Positions 46,396-56,362 of a DNA stretch of 64,000 nt are shown here, piece by piece. The notes below the pieces were generated by a model that did not search any database, had not been told where the DNA came from, and saw only the letters and a program-made list of their open reading frames with translations. Every line of letters starts with the position of its first letter. The first letter of the stretch is position 1. The translations under genes were made by a program, and so were the position numbers. The stretch is taken from positions 3,804,741 through 3,868,740 of the forward strand of contig JABACO010000015.1 of the NCBI GenBank assembly GCA_013339895.1, written 5' to 3'. This stretch comes from Ephydatia muelleri. Lineage: Eukaryota; Porifera; Demospongiae; Spongillida; Spongillidae.

Positions 46396-47717
46396 TGCTT
46401 AATGTTTGAGAAAATATTTATTGCAATTTTACACTTAGAATTGATGTACTTACAGCTGATTGTAATGAATAGAGAGCACCAAGTGATAGCTCATGTGCCA
46501 TTTGCAATCTAAATTTGTGAATCATGTCCTTGTTTAGAAAAGATATCTTTTCTAGATGCTAAGTATCATATAACATCAAACCATACCTGAGTGTGCAGAC
46601 AAGGGAATCCTTCTATAAGTAATCCTGCAGCCTAAAGGATGTGTTAATCTTCACTCTAGCGCATGTAATCATAGCATTTTATTCTTACAAAGCACATAAA
46701 GACTCCACAATGTTGTGAAGTTTTCTGCATGAAAGCTTTTGCACTATTTGTACATCCAGTCTGTAGAGAGGAAAGGTACGTATTGTTCATCAAGCATAAC
46801 TGCAATATACACATTAAATATACCATTTTCCAATCTGAGCTTGCATGAGATCTGAGTCTTGCAGGAATATTGTACTTCAACTGCCATATACATCCTTAAT
46901 ATAAAAAGAAAGTAATTATATTTGACAGGACAAATCTCCCCTTTCACCAAATCCAATTGACTGCATCTTCATTGCTACAATTAAATGAATCAATGCAATG
47001 AATTTCTTGTGTCTGATGATAAACAACCTGCAAACAGGGATTGTTAATCTGCCCGTAAATTCCGAATGACTAATCTTCCGTTCAACACAGAGCCAATGTA
47101 TCACGTGAATGTGATAATTAATGTTCACGTGAGGAACTCTCGTACGCAGACCTAATATTATGTCACACTTCGTTCGATACCGCGCATGCGTAAGCGCTGC
47201 CAAACTTGAACAGTTCGTAGTACAAAACAGAAACACTGACCACTAAACACCACTGCTGCATGTGGCTTATGTACTGGAAACAGTAGCATGTCAGAGTCTT
47301 CCCCTACTCAATGATTAGGGTTATGAATAAGTACAGAATTTTGTTTTACCTTTGCACACCTTCTAACACCACAGTAGCCTTTTGCTTTGAAGACTGGCAA
47401 GAACGTTAGGTCGAAGGAAAGGACTGTCATTCCCTGATAATGTAGTGGTTTATAGATTACACACTATGACATGCAAGTGCTAACATGTGCAAGGTCTTGA
47501 AGCAGATCCAAATAAACAGCAATGATCTATTGAATAAGAGTATGCTTTGATTTAACCATGACATATAGACAGTCTTTTACCCTTGAGCTGATCCATTTTC
47601 CACTTATCAATGATGTTAAATCACATTTCTCTAGCGGAAAACTGGAGTGTGGTTTTGCTCCTTTTGTCCTAAGCTTAAAGTAAGTTGTAATACATTATAG
47701 ATGGCAGGCACACCTAT
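46396..47717. other. No gene recognised
   Basis: 1.3 kb with only short frames of no known family. A CGCGCATGCGT-like NRF1-type site at about 47,181-47,191 and two Ebox-like CACGTGA sites at about 47,102 and 47,125 might mark an unannotated promoter; this is weak. Confidence 0.4.
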
Positions 47718-47880
47718 TAATTTATGTTCCTATCCAGACATGTACCATTTACTTCCAAGTCTTTCATCACCTTTCTATACTCCCTCGCACGCGGCTCTCG
47801 GAGAGATTTTAACATACATCTCTGTGCATGCATTCATTCAGCGATTGCCTTACCTATATGGCTTCTTTTCATGAGTCGCT
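47718..47880 (+). repeat. Dispersed repeat shared with 1,715-1,860
   Basis: Diverged copy in the same orientation, with short extra segments (for example GCGGCTCTCGGAGAGATTTT) that the other copy lacks. It is the only link between the outer arm and this region. Confidence 0.6.
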
Positions 47881-47892
47881 GGCAATTATTGC

Positions 47893-47912
47893 GGGTGTGT
47901 AACCGGTTATCC
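47893..47912. mobile_element. Terminal scrap of the hAT-type MITE family
   Basis: Matches the first 20 or so bases of the MITE at 6,908 (GGGTGTGTAACCGGTTATC). The body is absent. Confidence 0.5.
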
Positions 47913-48013
47913 ATATCCAGAAATGGCCCATACATAGGCGGTCATCTTGCTTTTTATTTCAAATTGAATTTTAAACAAGTTTATAATGTACTATAAATCG
48001 GTCTGATTATGAT

Positions 48014-48269
48014 ATATGGGACAGTTTCCGCGAAAATTGCCCCACGGTTAAAATGTTATAAAAATGCATCGCGTTTGAATCGCTATAACTTCCCAACGGA
48101 TAACGCTATCGACTTCCTAATCAACACTTCATAGTGAAATGGTTTAGTATGAAGTGTTGAAAATAGGAAGTCGATAGCGTTATCCGTTGGGAAGTTATAG
48201 CGATTCAAACGCGATGCATTTTTATAACATTTTAACCGTGGGGCAATTTTCGCGGAAACTGTCCCATAT
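48014..48269. mobile_element. Foldback MITE, 256 bp
   Basis: A near-perfect hairpin: arms of about 115 bp pair from ATATGGGACAGTTTCCGCG at the left to its complement at the right, around a short loop near GTGAAATGGTTTAG (48,135-48,149). Only one small gap near CGACTTCCTA interrupts the pairing. There is no coding content. The flanks show no clear target duplication. Confidence 0.8.
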
Positions 48270-48449
48270 GTACTTCGAAAAATTAATCCATTAACCATTC
48301 TTTAACTAAAATCAAGACAAAAAATTAATTTCTACCGCGCATAATTTATTCATATAAGTATGCCATTGCGTCATCTGCCAAAATTATTTAATAAATATTG
48401 GCAATAATTGTCTAAATGTGCACAATAAGTTAATTCAGCTGAAGATTAA

Positions 48450-48595
48450 CAAGGCTGCTGGATTTTGATGATCTGAGCCAATAGCAAACCAGGTAGCTAA
48501 GTCAGCCTAAGTGGAAACCTTTTCCCTAGCCTCTTCCCCCCAATTCCCATAGGTCTAGACTGCCAGGTAGAGGGACACCCACCCCACTGCTAATG
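48450..48595 (-). mobile_element. Retrotransposon family I, C-terminal scrap
   Basis: Minus-strand reading gives VGVPLPGS, YGNWGEEARE and a decayed continuation, equivalent to the LCIPLAVETYGNWGKEAQ region of family I. Both ends are truncated. Confidence 0.6.
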
Positions 48596-50025
48596 CTGTG
48601 AAGACCTGGTTCATTACAAAAGAAGAAACTCACACAAGAGCATTAGATATATTCAAGGACACACAAATCCGCATCACAAAGGAAGGCAAGTCACATCTCG
48701 GAGCAGCTCTGGGTACCTCGTCGTACATAACTGAATTTGTGAAGGCAAAAGTCAAAAATTGGTCACTGGAACTGGAACAGCTGGCTTCCATAGCGAACAC
48801 ACAACCACATGCTGCCTTCTCGGCTCTTACCCATGGTTTAGCAAGCAGATGGGTTTATGTGGCAAGAATTATCCCCACCTTTTACAACCGCTTGAAGAGT
48901 TACTCAGGACCAAATTTATCCCTTCGCTCACTGGCCGTACAGCACCATCTGATCTGGAGAGAGAGCTACTAGCTCTTCTTGCTCGCTTAGGAGGCCTGGG
49001 CCTAATAAACCCTTCTCATCTCTCCACCACTGAGTATTCTGCTTCCATGAAGGTCACACAGCCTCTAGTAGACCATATCATAAAGCAGGATGAAAAATAT
49101 GGATATGAGATCCCAAGATCAACTTTCTGCCAAAGCCGAAGTCCACAAATCCAAATGAGAACAGCATTCAAATGCAGCTTCGACCCTAAAGGATATCCTT
49201 CCACATTCTCTTGCACATGCCATGGACCTCTCCAAGAAAAAGGTGCCTCCACCTGGCTTTCAGTTCTACCACTTGAAGAATATGGCTTTGCGCTCCATAA
49301 GGGAGCCTTTTGTGATGCTTTGGCTTTACGTTATGGCTGGAGTCCTGTGAATGCTCCACTAAATTGTGCTTGTGGCACCCACTTTTCTGTTGAACATGTG
49401 CTGTCATGCCCTAAGGGCGGGTATCCATCAATCAGACACAATGAAATCAGAGACTTAACAGCTGCTCTCTTGTCGGAAGTGTGCCACAATGTGTTGACAG
49501 AGCCTCATCTACAACCCATGACAGGTGAGGTCATGAGTGGACTCTCAGCGAATATCCAGGATGGTGCACGATTGGATATTGCAGCAGATGGATTTTGGGG
49601 GAGTCGGTTCGAACGGGCATTTTTTGATGTAAAGGTTTTTAATCACTTACGCCCCCTTGAATCAAAAGACTCCTTTATCTGCATGCTACCGTAGCCATGA
49701 AAACGAGAAAAAGAGGAAATATGACCAACACATCCGTGAAGTTGAACATGCCTCATTCACTTCCACTTATTCTCTCTTGCACTGGTGGCCTTGGGCCTCA
49801 AGCCACAACAAGCTATAAGCATCTGGCCTCTCTGCTTTCTGCTAAATGGAACCAGGCCTATAGCTTAACCATCATATGGTTGAGATGCCGCCTTGCCTAC
49901 TCATTACTGCAAAGTTCAGTTATGTGCATTCGAGGGGGCAAGCTCTCACCTTGGCCATTATATATCTGCTACACAACCTCCTCTGACCTGGTGTCAAGGG
50001 AAGCCCTTCTACTTGCACAATAGAT
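48596..50025 (+). mobile_element. Retrotransposon family II, RT thumb to endonuclease C-terminus
   Basis: 5'-truncated after the catalytic box. The order is KTWFITKEE, HLGAALGTSSYITEFVKAKV, LASRWVYVARIIP, LARLGGLGLINPSHLS, STWLSVLPLEEYGFALHKGA, the knuckle CACGTHFSVEHVLSC, RHNEIRDLTAALLSEVCHNV, the endonuclease DGARLDIAADGFWG with ERAFFDVKVFN, then GGLGPQATTSYKHLASLLSA and SSVMCIRGGKLSP. The open frame is long (48,759-49,694), with two frame changes at its ends. This is the most complete endonuclease of family II in the window. Confidence 0.85.
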
Positions 50026-50650
50026 TCTCATATTTTGTTTCCTTTCGTTTTATTTATTTATGTGAATTGTAAAAAGATTTATCAAATGAAAAAAAAAATT
50101 AAGGTGAAGGCTATTGTATTATAATTAATATAATTATTATATAATTATAATTATGTATATATTATCTCTGCATGTAGCCATATATCCGTATTCATGGAAG
50201 CTACATTAAAAACACTCAACAAGATGGCGCTAATTGAATCCTAGTCCTTGTGACCCAAAACAATTTAAAATTCAAATGGCCAAAATCTATACTAGGTAAA
50301 TATCTCTTTAGAAAAATAATACACTGCATGATCTCTTATTCTGGGGGCCCACAAAATCTGAATCTAAACTGGTGTAAGAATTATGAGCTGCAGAATACAT
50401 TAATTAGGTGTGAAAAAGTTGATTTTCCATACATCTCTATGGAAAGTGCAGTTTTCACTAACTAAAAAAAACTACAACAATTTTCAATACAGAGCAGTTG
50501 TTTTTTGTTCAGCTAAATCAAGATCGTACGTATCTGAAGCAATATTGATAGCACAAAGTTGTACCCTATTACGTTATTAATTAACAATCAAGTTATAAAC
50601 AGCCGTTCATTTCTATGGGAGTTATCCGGAAGTATACGCGAATGTACAAT
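50026..50650. other. Retrotransposon 3' flank and blank sequence
   Basis: Begins with an A-run and AT-rich block (50,080-50,160) that may be the 3' tail of the element. The rest has no recognised feature. Confidence 0.4.
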
Positions 50651-50654
50651 TGTC

Positions 50655-51226
50655 ATGCTAGTTATTCGTGTTATTCGGATATTCGCAGAAACCTATATGG
50701 AGAGCATTACGCAATTGTACTAATGGGAAATTTCAAATGCATTTAGCGAGAACGTGAATGGAGTGATGCTGGATGATTGTAAGTGGAGTACGTGATTGTA
50801 GGTGATGTGGGGTGAGTTTTTAATGGTGATGTCTGGTCTCAGTGGTTAGTGTTGTGGTTTGGTTTACATTACTATTGATATGTACAAGTGTCTGGTAAAG
50901 ACATACAACTCTATTTGGCAAACACATGCTACTGTAGACCTTTGTGTCTCTGTGTTTTAAACTGACATACATAGCTCTAGTTTGTTACGAGACCATGTGG
51001 ATTTCTGTACAGACATAATTATCTTCCTCAGTGTGCACTCCACAAGCACCATAACCTGAATACTGAACCAAGGTATTCGGCAGGAAATTTGGCAAAACCT
51101 ATTCGGAAAAATCGATTAAAAAAAAACAAACTATCCGGAAAAATTGATTTTCAGATTCACAAAACCTGATTAGTGTTTTAAAAGTATTCGGAAAAATCGA
51201 TTTTCATTATGCAGGGGAGGTTACAC
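50655..51226. mobile_element. hAT-type MITE, truncated relative
   Basis: Diverged copy of 6,940-8,080 with several deletions: shares TTATTCGGATATTCGCA, GTGGATTTCTGTACAGACAT, CCATAACCTGAATA and repeated GGAAAAATCGATT. The right terminus is cut before ACCCTA. It is an independent insertion, as its substitutions and deletions far exceed those between the arms. Confidence 0.8.
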
Positions 51227-51612
51227 ATGTTAAGTTCCGCGTTGCGGGGAAAGTAAACAGCTACAAAACAGTGATGGTTAGGTAAAAAGTGGCTTCACTT
51301 CTTAGCAGCTGAGGCGCAATATTGCGCTGTCATCATGATCAAGTAAAATATTGATCATATAAGCTCGACCTGGTTACTTTCTTCCGCACACCCTACGTTA
51401 AACCTGAGAAATGAACCCGTTATTGCCTCGTAGTTCTACATAACGGCGCACGACTGGAGAGCACCATATCATTATGTGGTCAAAATAAGCAGAGGAAATT
51501 GATTAGCATGCATGTCAATTATATGAATCTAATTATGTACATTCCCAATCTTATGCATGGGATCCATTCAATAATATGTTCAGACTACGATCGTGGTCCT
51601 ATTATTTGTACG
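51227..51612 (+). promoter_or_regulatory. Upstream region of the third UNC-93-like copy
   Basis: Collinear with 26,965-27,313 (gene A upstream), including GCGCAATATTGCGC at 51,314-51,327, plus a 10-bp duplication-like insertion (AAAATATTGATC) near 51,345. It joins an exon of B type. Confidence 0.5.
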
Positions 51613-52477
51613 ATGCAGACCTTTCTTCTGGAAAAGGGAAGCGAACCACGTACAGGCATTTGTTGCCCGCAGCAGCCCCTTACGAAATGCTAATAGGAAC
51701 GTGTACGGCATGGCCTTCTGCACTTTCGCCCACGGTTGTGCGTTCCATGGACTCCAGAACATCCAGAGTAGCATCAACATGGATGCAGGACTTGTCTTGT
51801 GTCACTGGCCGTGCTCGACTTTGGTTACATGGCCTCAGCAATTTTTACGGTTGGCATGGTGAACTCTATCGGCACCAAGTACTCTTTGATTGTTGGTTTG
51901 GTTGGATATTTGATTTACGTGGTGCTGTGTTATTATCCAAGCTGGTACACTCTTATTCCCGGCGGTCTGGTAGCTGGTCTAACCACGGGGCCAATTTGGA
52001 TCGCTGCGAGTTGCCATGTCATTGCAATCGTGGAGAAAATGGCGCCAGTTCTGAAGGAGCGACACGACGTTTTGGTTGGTAGATACATTGGGATAATATA
52101 TTTAGCATACCAGTTGGCAGCCATCCCTGGTAACCTAGCTTCGTCGCTAATCTTCCATTTCTCGGAGAAACGGCAATAGCAGCCACGACAATGGCACCAC
52201 TGTGGACTGTGACTTGCTTAGTACATTCGGAGTTGAGCGCATCTATATCTACATCCTAGTCTCATTTTACGTTTTCGTCCAAGTTCTAAGCATTTTAGCA
52301 GCCTTTCTATTCCTTACTGATGCTTCTTCAAATCCTGAAACTCGTCTAGGAAAAGTTAAGGCCTTGGTGACTGCTTCCACTATAAAGAAAGTCTTCAACA
52401 AGAAAATGTTGATATTAGCACCAGTAGGGATTTACAATGGGCTACAGCTCTCCATCTCATCGGGTATATTTGCACAG
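51613..52477 (+). pseudogene. UNC-93-like transporter, third copy, disrupted exon 1
   Basis: B-type sequence (GLQNIQSS, MVNSIG, VEKMAP, STFGVER) under an A-type upstream region. The frame is broken by a one-base insertion near 51,667 (TTGCCCGCAG for TTGCCGCAG), a one-base deletion near 51,794 (ACTTGTC for ACTTGGTC) and a two-base deletion near 52,170 (GAGAAACGG for GAGAAATACGG). The donor CACAG|GTGAGT at 52,478 is kept. Pseudogene or consensus error cannot be told apart here. C-terminal exons, if any, lie past the gap. Confidence 0.75.
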
Positions 52478-53177
52478 GTGAGTCCTGCATCACTTATATG
52501 TGTTTTTGATTTGCTTCGCAAGATGCATTGTGTTTTGTTTTTTTTTTGGGTTTTTTTTGTCTACTGCATGTGAATGCTTATTACACTGCGATGATGGGGA
52601 TCAAAAATCAAAGAATGTTGGGAACTCGAAGCTTTTTCCTGTGTTGTTACAATTAATGGCTGCAAGTGCATGAAAAAATATTATATTACTTTTTTGCATC
52701 TGGAAGTGGGAATCATTTGTAAGGCCCACATTAGTTGCATTCTCTCCACCTCATCAGATTTTTGCCCTGCCACATCAGTTTTGTCGCTATTATGACGCAT
52801 AAGAATTGTCAATACGTTGTGTGTCATATATGCCTTATGTTCCGATTGTTATCACTAACAGTCGCAACTTATTAAACTCTGGAGATTTCGATTGGTTACT
52901 TTTAGGGCTTTCATTCACACAGGATCCGCAATGTTCAGACTGCTTGACAAAGGAAGGACAGGTATAATCCAATGCAAATGCTGCATGCAGGTGCTCATGC
53001 GATGTCGATACTGCATTGCAATAATTATGGTCTAACAATAATGATAATGCCGAATACCCGCCCGCGTTCATGTTGCTGCCTGGCAAAGGAGGGTTTCAAC
53101 AATATTAAATGATCGAAGCTGTGAATATTAATTGGTATAATGTTTCAAAGGGATTCTTTGGTAACGATATTTGCAGA
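52478..53177. other. Duplicated intron segment, third copy
   Basis: Uninterrupted at the site of the Mutator-like insertion (TACTGCATGTGAATGCTTAT), so it is the empty-site allele. Carries the 83-codon antisense frame at 52,835-53,086 (minus) with substitutions relative to copy B. Confidence 0.6.
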
Positions 53178-54462
53178 TTTGCGTCTGTCGGTGTTCATCT
53201 GTTAAAGGTGTCTCGGCAGTTAATCTTCATGTGGCTATCACTCCTATGCATGTGTGGAGGTTTCTGTAAGTTTGTGCATTTAGCTCGATCCGACCCCCCC
53301 CCCCCCCCCTTTCCGCCCAGCAAGTTCTTTGATGATGAAGTAAGACTTTGTTTTTCAGCATGCATAGCAGTGGATGTTCTCGATGCCTATTGGCAACAAG
53401 CACAGCTCAGTCAAAGATTCGGTGGGCTTGGCCTTCGTTCCCTATCTCTCCACTTCTGTGCTTTTATCTCTTCCCTTGATGCTTCAGGTCAAGGGAGTGA
53501 TTTGCAGCATGCAATTTCTCACTTCAATGCACAGGTTTTTCCACACAACTCAATATCACCATCCCAGAAAGCTTTGTCAAAGAGGGTTGGACAGTAACAT
53601 TTTTCGATTCTTGTTGTCTACTTCCTCCCTAGTAAACAAAGCTCGAATTCTTTCTTTCTCTGCCCCCAAGCAGGTTCCTTGGCTCTCTGTTGTTCCTGCC
53701 CCAGGCTTGGATCTGAATCTAGATTCAGCTAAAGGCCATGTGGCAATTAGGTGGTGGTTGGGTCTAGATACCTCGGGCAGTTCTCTGTGCCCCTTTTGCC
53801 TTGGTGTTGCCCTTGATCCACTTGGTCATCATGCTGCCTCCTGCAGACATGACGGAGATATTGTTGCTCGGCACAACCATCTGAGGGACATCCTTGTTGA
53901 TTTCTGTGGACGTGCCCATCTCCCAGTGAAGGTCAAAGTGGGAAATTGCTTATGTCAACTCCCGCCCTGCAGATGTCCTTGTTCAGGGTTGAAAACCTGC
54001 TGCCTTTGATGTCACTGTTACATCATTCCTCACTCCTGTCACCCTTAGTGAAGCTAGTGTGGCAGTTGGGGCAGCAGCATTTGCAACTGAATCCAGGAAG
54101 CATGCTGCCAATGTTGCTAAAGGCCAGGAGTTGGGGTGGTCATGCATTCCACTTGATATATGGCAATTGGGGTAAAGAGGCTCAGAGTGTGTTCTCCCGC
54201 CTAGCATTTCTGCTTGCAATCAGCCAGCCAGCCCCAAATCCAAAATGATTGCAGAAATCTATTCCATTTCAATTTATCCTTAGTGAGATCAGTGGTTAGG
54301 GCCATTTTAGGTAGTGAATTAGTGCATAGTTACAGTTGAACTGTTGGTTTGAATTGTGCATATTTAGTGCTTAGTTTTAATAATATAATATGGATTTGTA
54401 ATGTATGAAGTTTGTAATTGTCAATAATAATAATAATTAATAGCAAAAATAATAATAATAAG
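53178..54462 (+). mobile_element. Retrotransposon family I thumb to C-terminus, third copy
   Basis: Orthologous to 19,715-21,008 at the same intron position. A 211-codon frame (53,374-54,009) shows CPFCLGVALDPLGHHAASC and RHNHLRDILVDFCGRAHLP, then KPAAFDVTVTSFLTP in another frame. Its presence here dates the insertion before the copies separated. Confidence 0.85.
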
Positions 54463-55035
54463 ACTTCTCCTTCACAGAAATCTCTCTCCTATAAGGTGGA
54501 TAGTTTGGTTTGTATGACTCAACTTCTCCAGCAAACAAAACTCGCCTCCTCTCTGTCTCTGCTTCCTTGACCATTTCATGGATCTTAGTCTTTCCTTTGG
54601 GTGAACCTGGCCTGCATGTTGACCCCAGTGTATTCTGTACAGCTATTACATGGTGGCTGGGTTTAGGGCTTCCTCCTGTCTACTTTGTCCAGAAATAGCT
54701 TTGGACCCATGGGGCATCATATTGTCTTGTAGACGAGGTGGTGACGTGGTACACTGTCATAACCAGCTGTGAGATGTGCTCATCTTTGCCACAAGGCAAA
54801 CTTTGGAGTGAAGGTTGAAGCAAGTAGCGTACTTACCCTGACCTTTCTAGGTCTCACCCTGCTGATGCCTTGGTGAACAATTGGACAGGTGGCAACCCTG
54901 CTCCATTGTCTATTCCTATTGCTCTCCTCCATTTGGTGCAAGAGCCTCTCAGACAGAGGTTTGTCGCTCTGAGAATTGCAAATGAAAGTCATCCCAATAT
55001 CTCATTGTTTGATTTTTCCCACTTATGAGCAAGTT
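54463..55035 (+). mobile_element. Degenerate retrotransposon family I, third copy
   Basis: Orthologous to 21,009-21,600; a one-base deletion near 54,836 (TACCCTGACC for TACCCCTGACC). Confidence 0.8.
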
Positions 55036-55246
55036 TGATTTGTGTGTACATATATTGTGATTAGGGTTCCAAACTGGATCTTGAGCAAGCCAGCAGCTAT
55101 TGACCTGTTGGTCACATCCCCACTTAATCCTACAATTCTTTTGGAAGCGAGAGTGACAACAGGAGTAGCTTCATGGATGACTGAGCAGAGAAAGCACTGT
55201 TCCAGTGACGGCAAATGTAATGAACTTGGATGGGTTTGTGTACCAT
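55036..55246 (+). mobile_element. Retrotransposon family I fragment cut by the gap
   Basis: Orthologous to 21,601-21,790, reading PNWILSKPAAIDLLVTSPL and ending at KCNELGWVCVP where the N run begins. Confidence 0.8.
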
Positions 55247-56246
55247 NNNNNNNNNNNNNNNNNNNNNNNNNNNNNNNNNNNNNNNNNNNNNNNNNNNNNN
55301 NNNNNNNNNNNNNNNNNNNNNNNNNNNNNNNNNNNNNNNNNNNNNNNNNNNNNNNNNNNNNNNNNNNNNNNNNNNNNNNNNNNNNNNNNNNNNNNNNNNN
55401 NNNNNNNNNNNNNNNNNNNNNNNNNNNNNNNNNNNNNNNNNNNNNNNNNNNNNNNNNNNNNNNNNNNNNNNNNNNNNNNNNNNNNNNNNNNNNNNNNNNN
55501 NNNNNNNNNNNNNNNNNNNNNNNNNNNNNNNNNNNNNNNNNNNNNNNNNNNNNNNNNNNNNNNNNNNNNNNNNNNNNNNNNNNNNNNNNNNNNNNNNNNN
55601 NNNNNNNNNNNNNNNNNNNNNNNNNNNNNNNNNNNNNNNNNNNNNNNNNNNNNNNNNNNNNNNNNNNNNNNNNNNNNNNNNNNNNNNNNNNNNNNNNNNN
55701 NNNNNNNNNNNNNNNNNNNNNNNNNNNNNNNNNNNNNNNNNNNNNNNNNNNNNNNNNNNNNNNNNNNNNNNNNNNNNNNNNNNNNNNNNNNNNNNNNNNN
55801 NNNNNNNNNNNNNNNNNNNNNNNNNNNNNNNNNNNNNNNNNNNNNNNNNNNNNNNNNNNNNNNNNNNNNNNNNNNNNNNNNNNNNNNNNNNNNNNNNNNN
55901 NNNNNNNNNNNNNNNNNNNNNNNNNNNNNNNNNNNNNNNNNNNNNNNNNNNNNNNNNNNNNNNNNNNNNNNNNNNNNNNNNNNNNNNNNNNNNNNNNNNN
56001 NNNNNNNNNNNNNNNNNNNNNNNNNNNNNNNNNNNNNNNNNNNNNNNNNNNNNNNNNNNNNNNNNNNNNNNNNNNNNNNNNNNNNNNNNNNNNNNNNNNN
56101 NNNNNNNNNNNNNNNNNNNNNNNNNNNNNNNNNNNNNNNNNNNNNNNNNNNNNNNNNNNNNNNNNNNNNNNNNNNNNNNNNNNNNNNNNNNNNNNNNNNN
56201 NNNNNNNNNNNNNNNNNNNNNNNNNNNNNNNNNNNNNNNNNNNNNN
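55247..56246. other. Assembly gap of exactly 1,000 N
   Basis: A round-number placeholder, so the true distance and even the adjacency of the two sides are unknown. The missing 5' exons of ANKFY1 should lie here or beyond. Confidence 0.99.
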
Positions 56247-56312
56247 TCTATCGTTGATTCTCTCTCTCTAGCTATCTCTCTTATCTTTCGCTAGCTCTAT
56301 ATCGCTATCTCG

Positions 56313-56348
<36 letters not shown>

Positions 56349-56362
56349 CACTTCTTTCACAG

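Noticed and set aside
50655-51226. Segmental duplication of the outer arm into 47,700-51,200
   Set aside because: The shared pieces are a dispersed repeat and an independent, much more diverged MITE copy; the sequence between them does not match the arm.
55042-56294. Long open frames across 55,042-56,294
   Set aside because: They consist of N bases.
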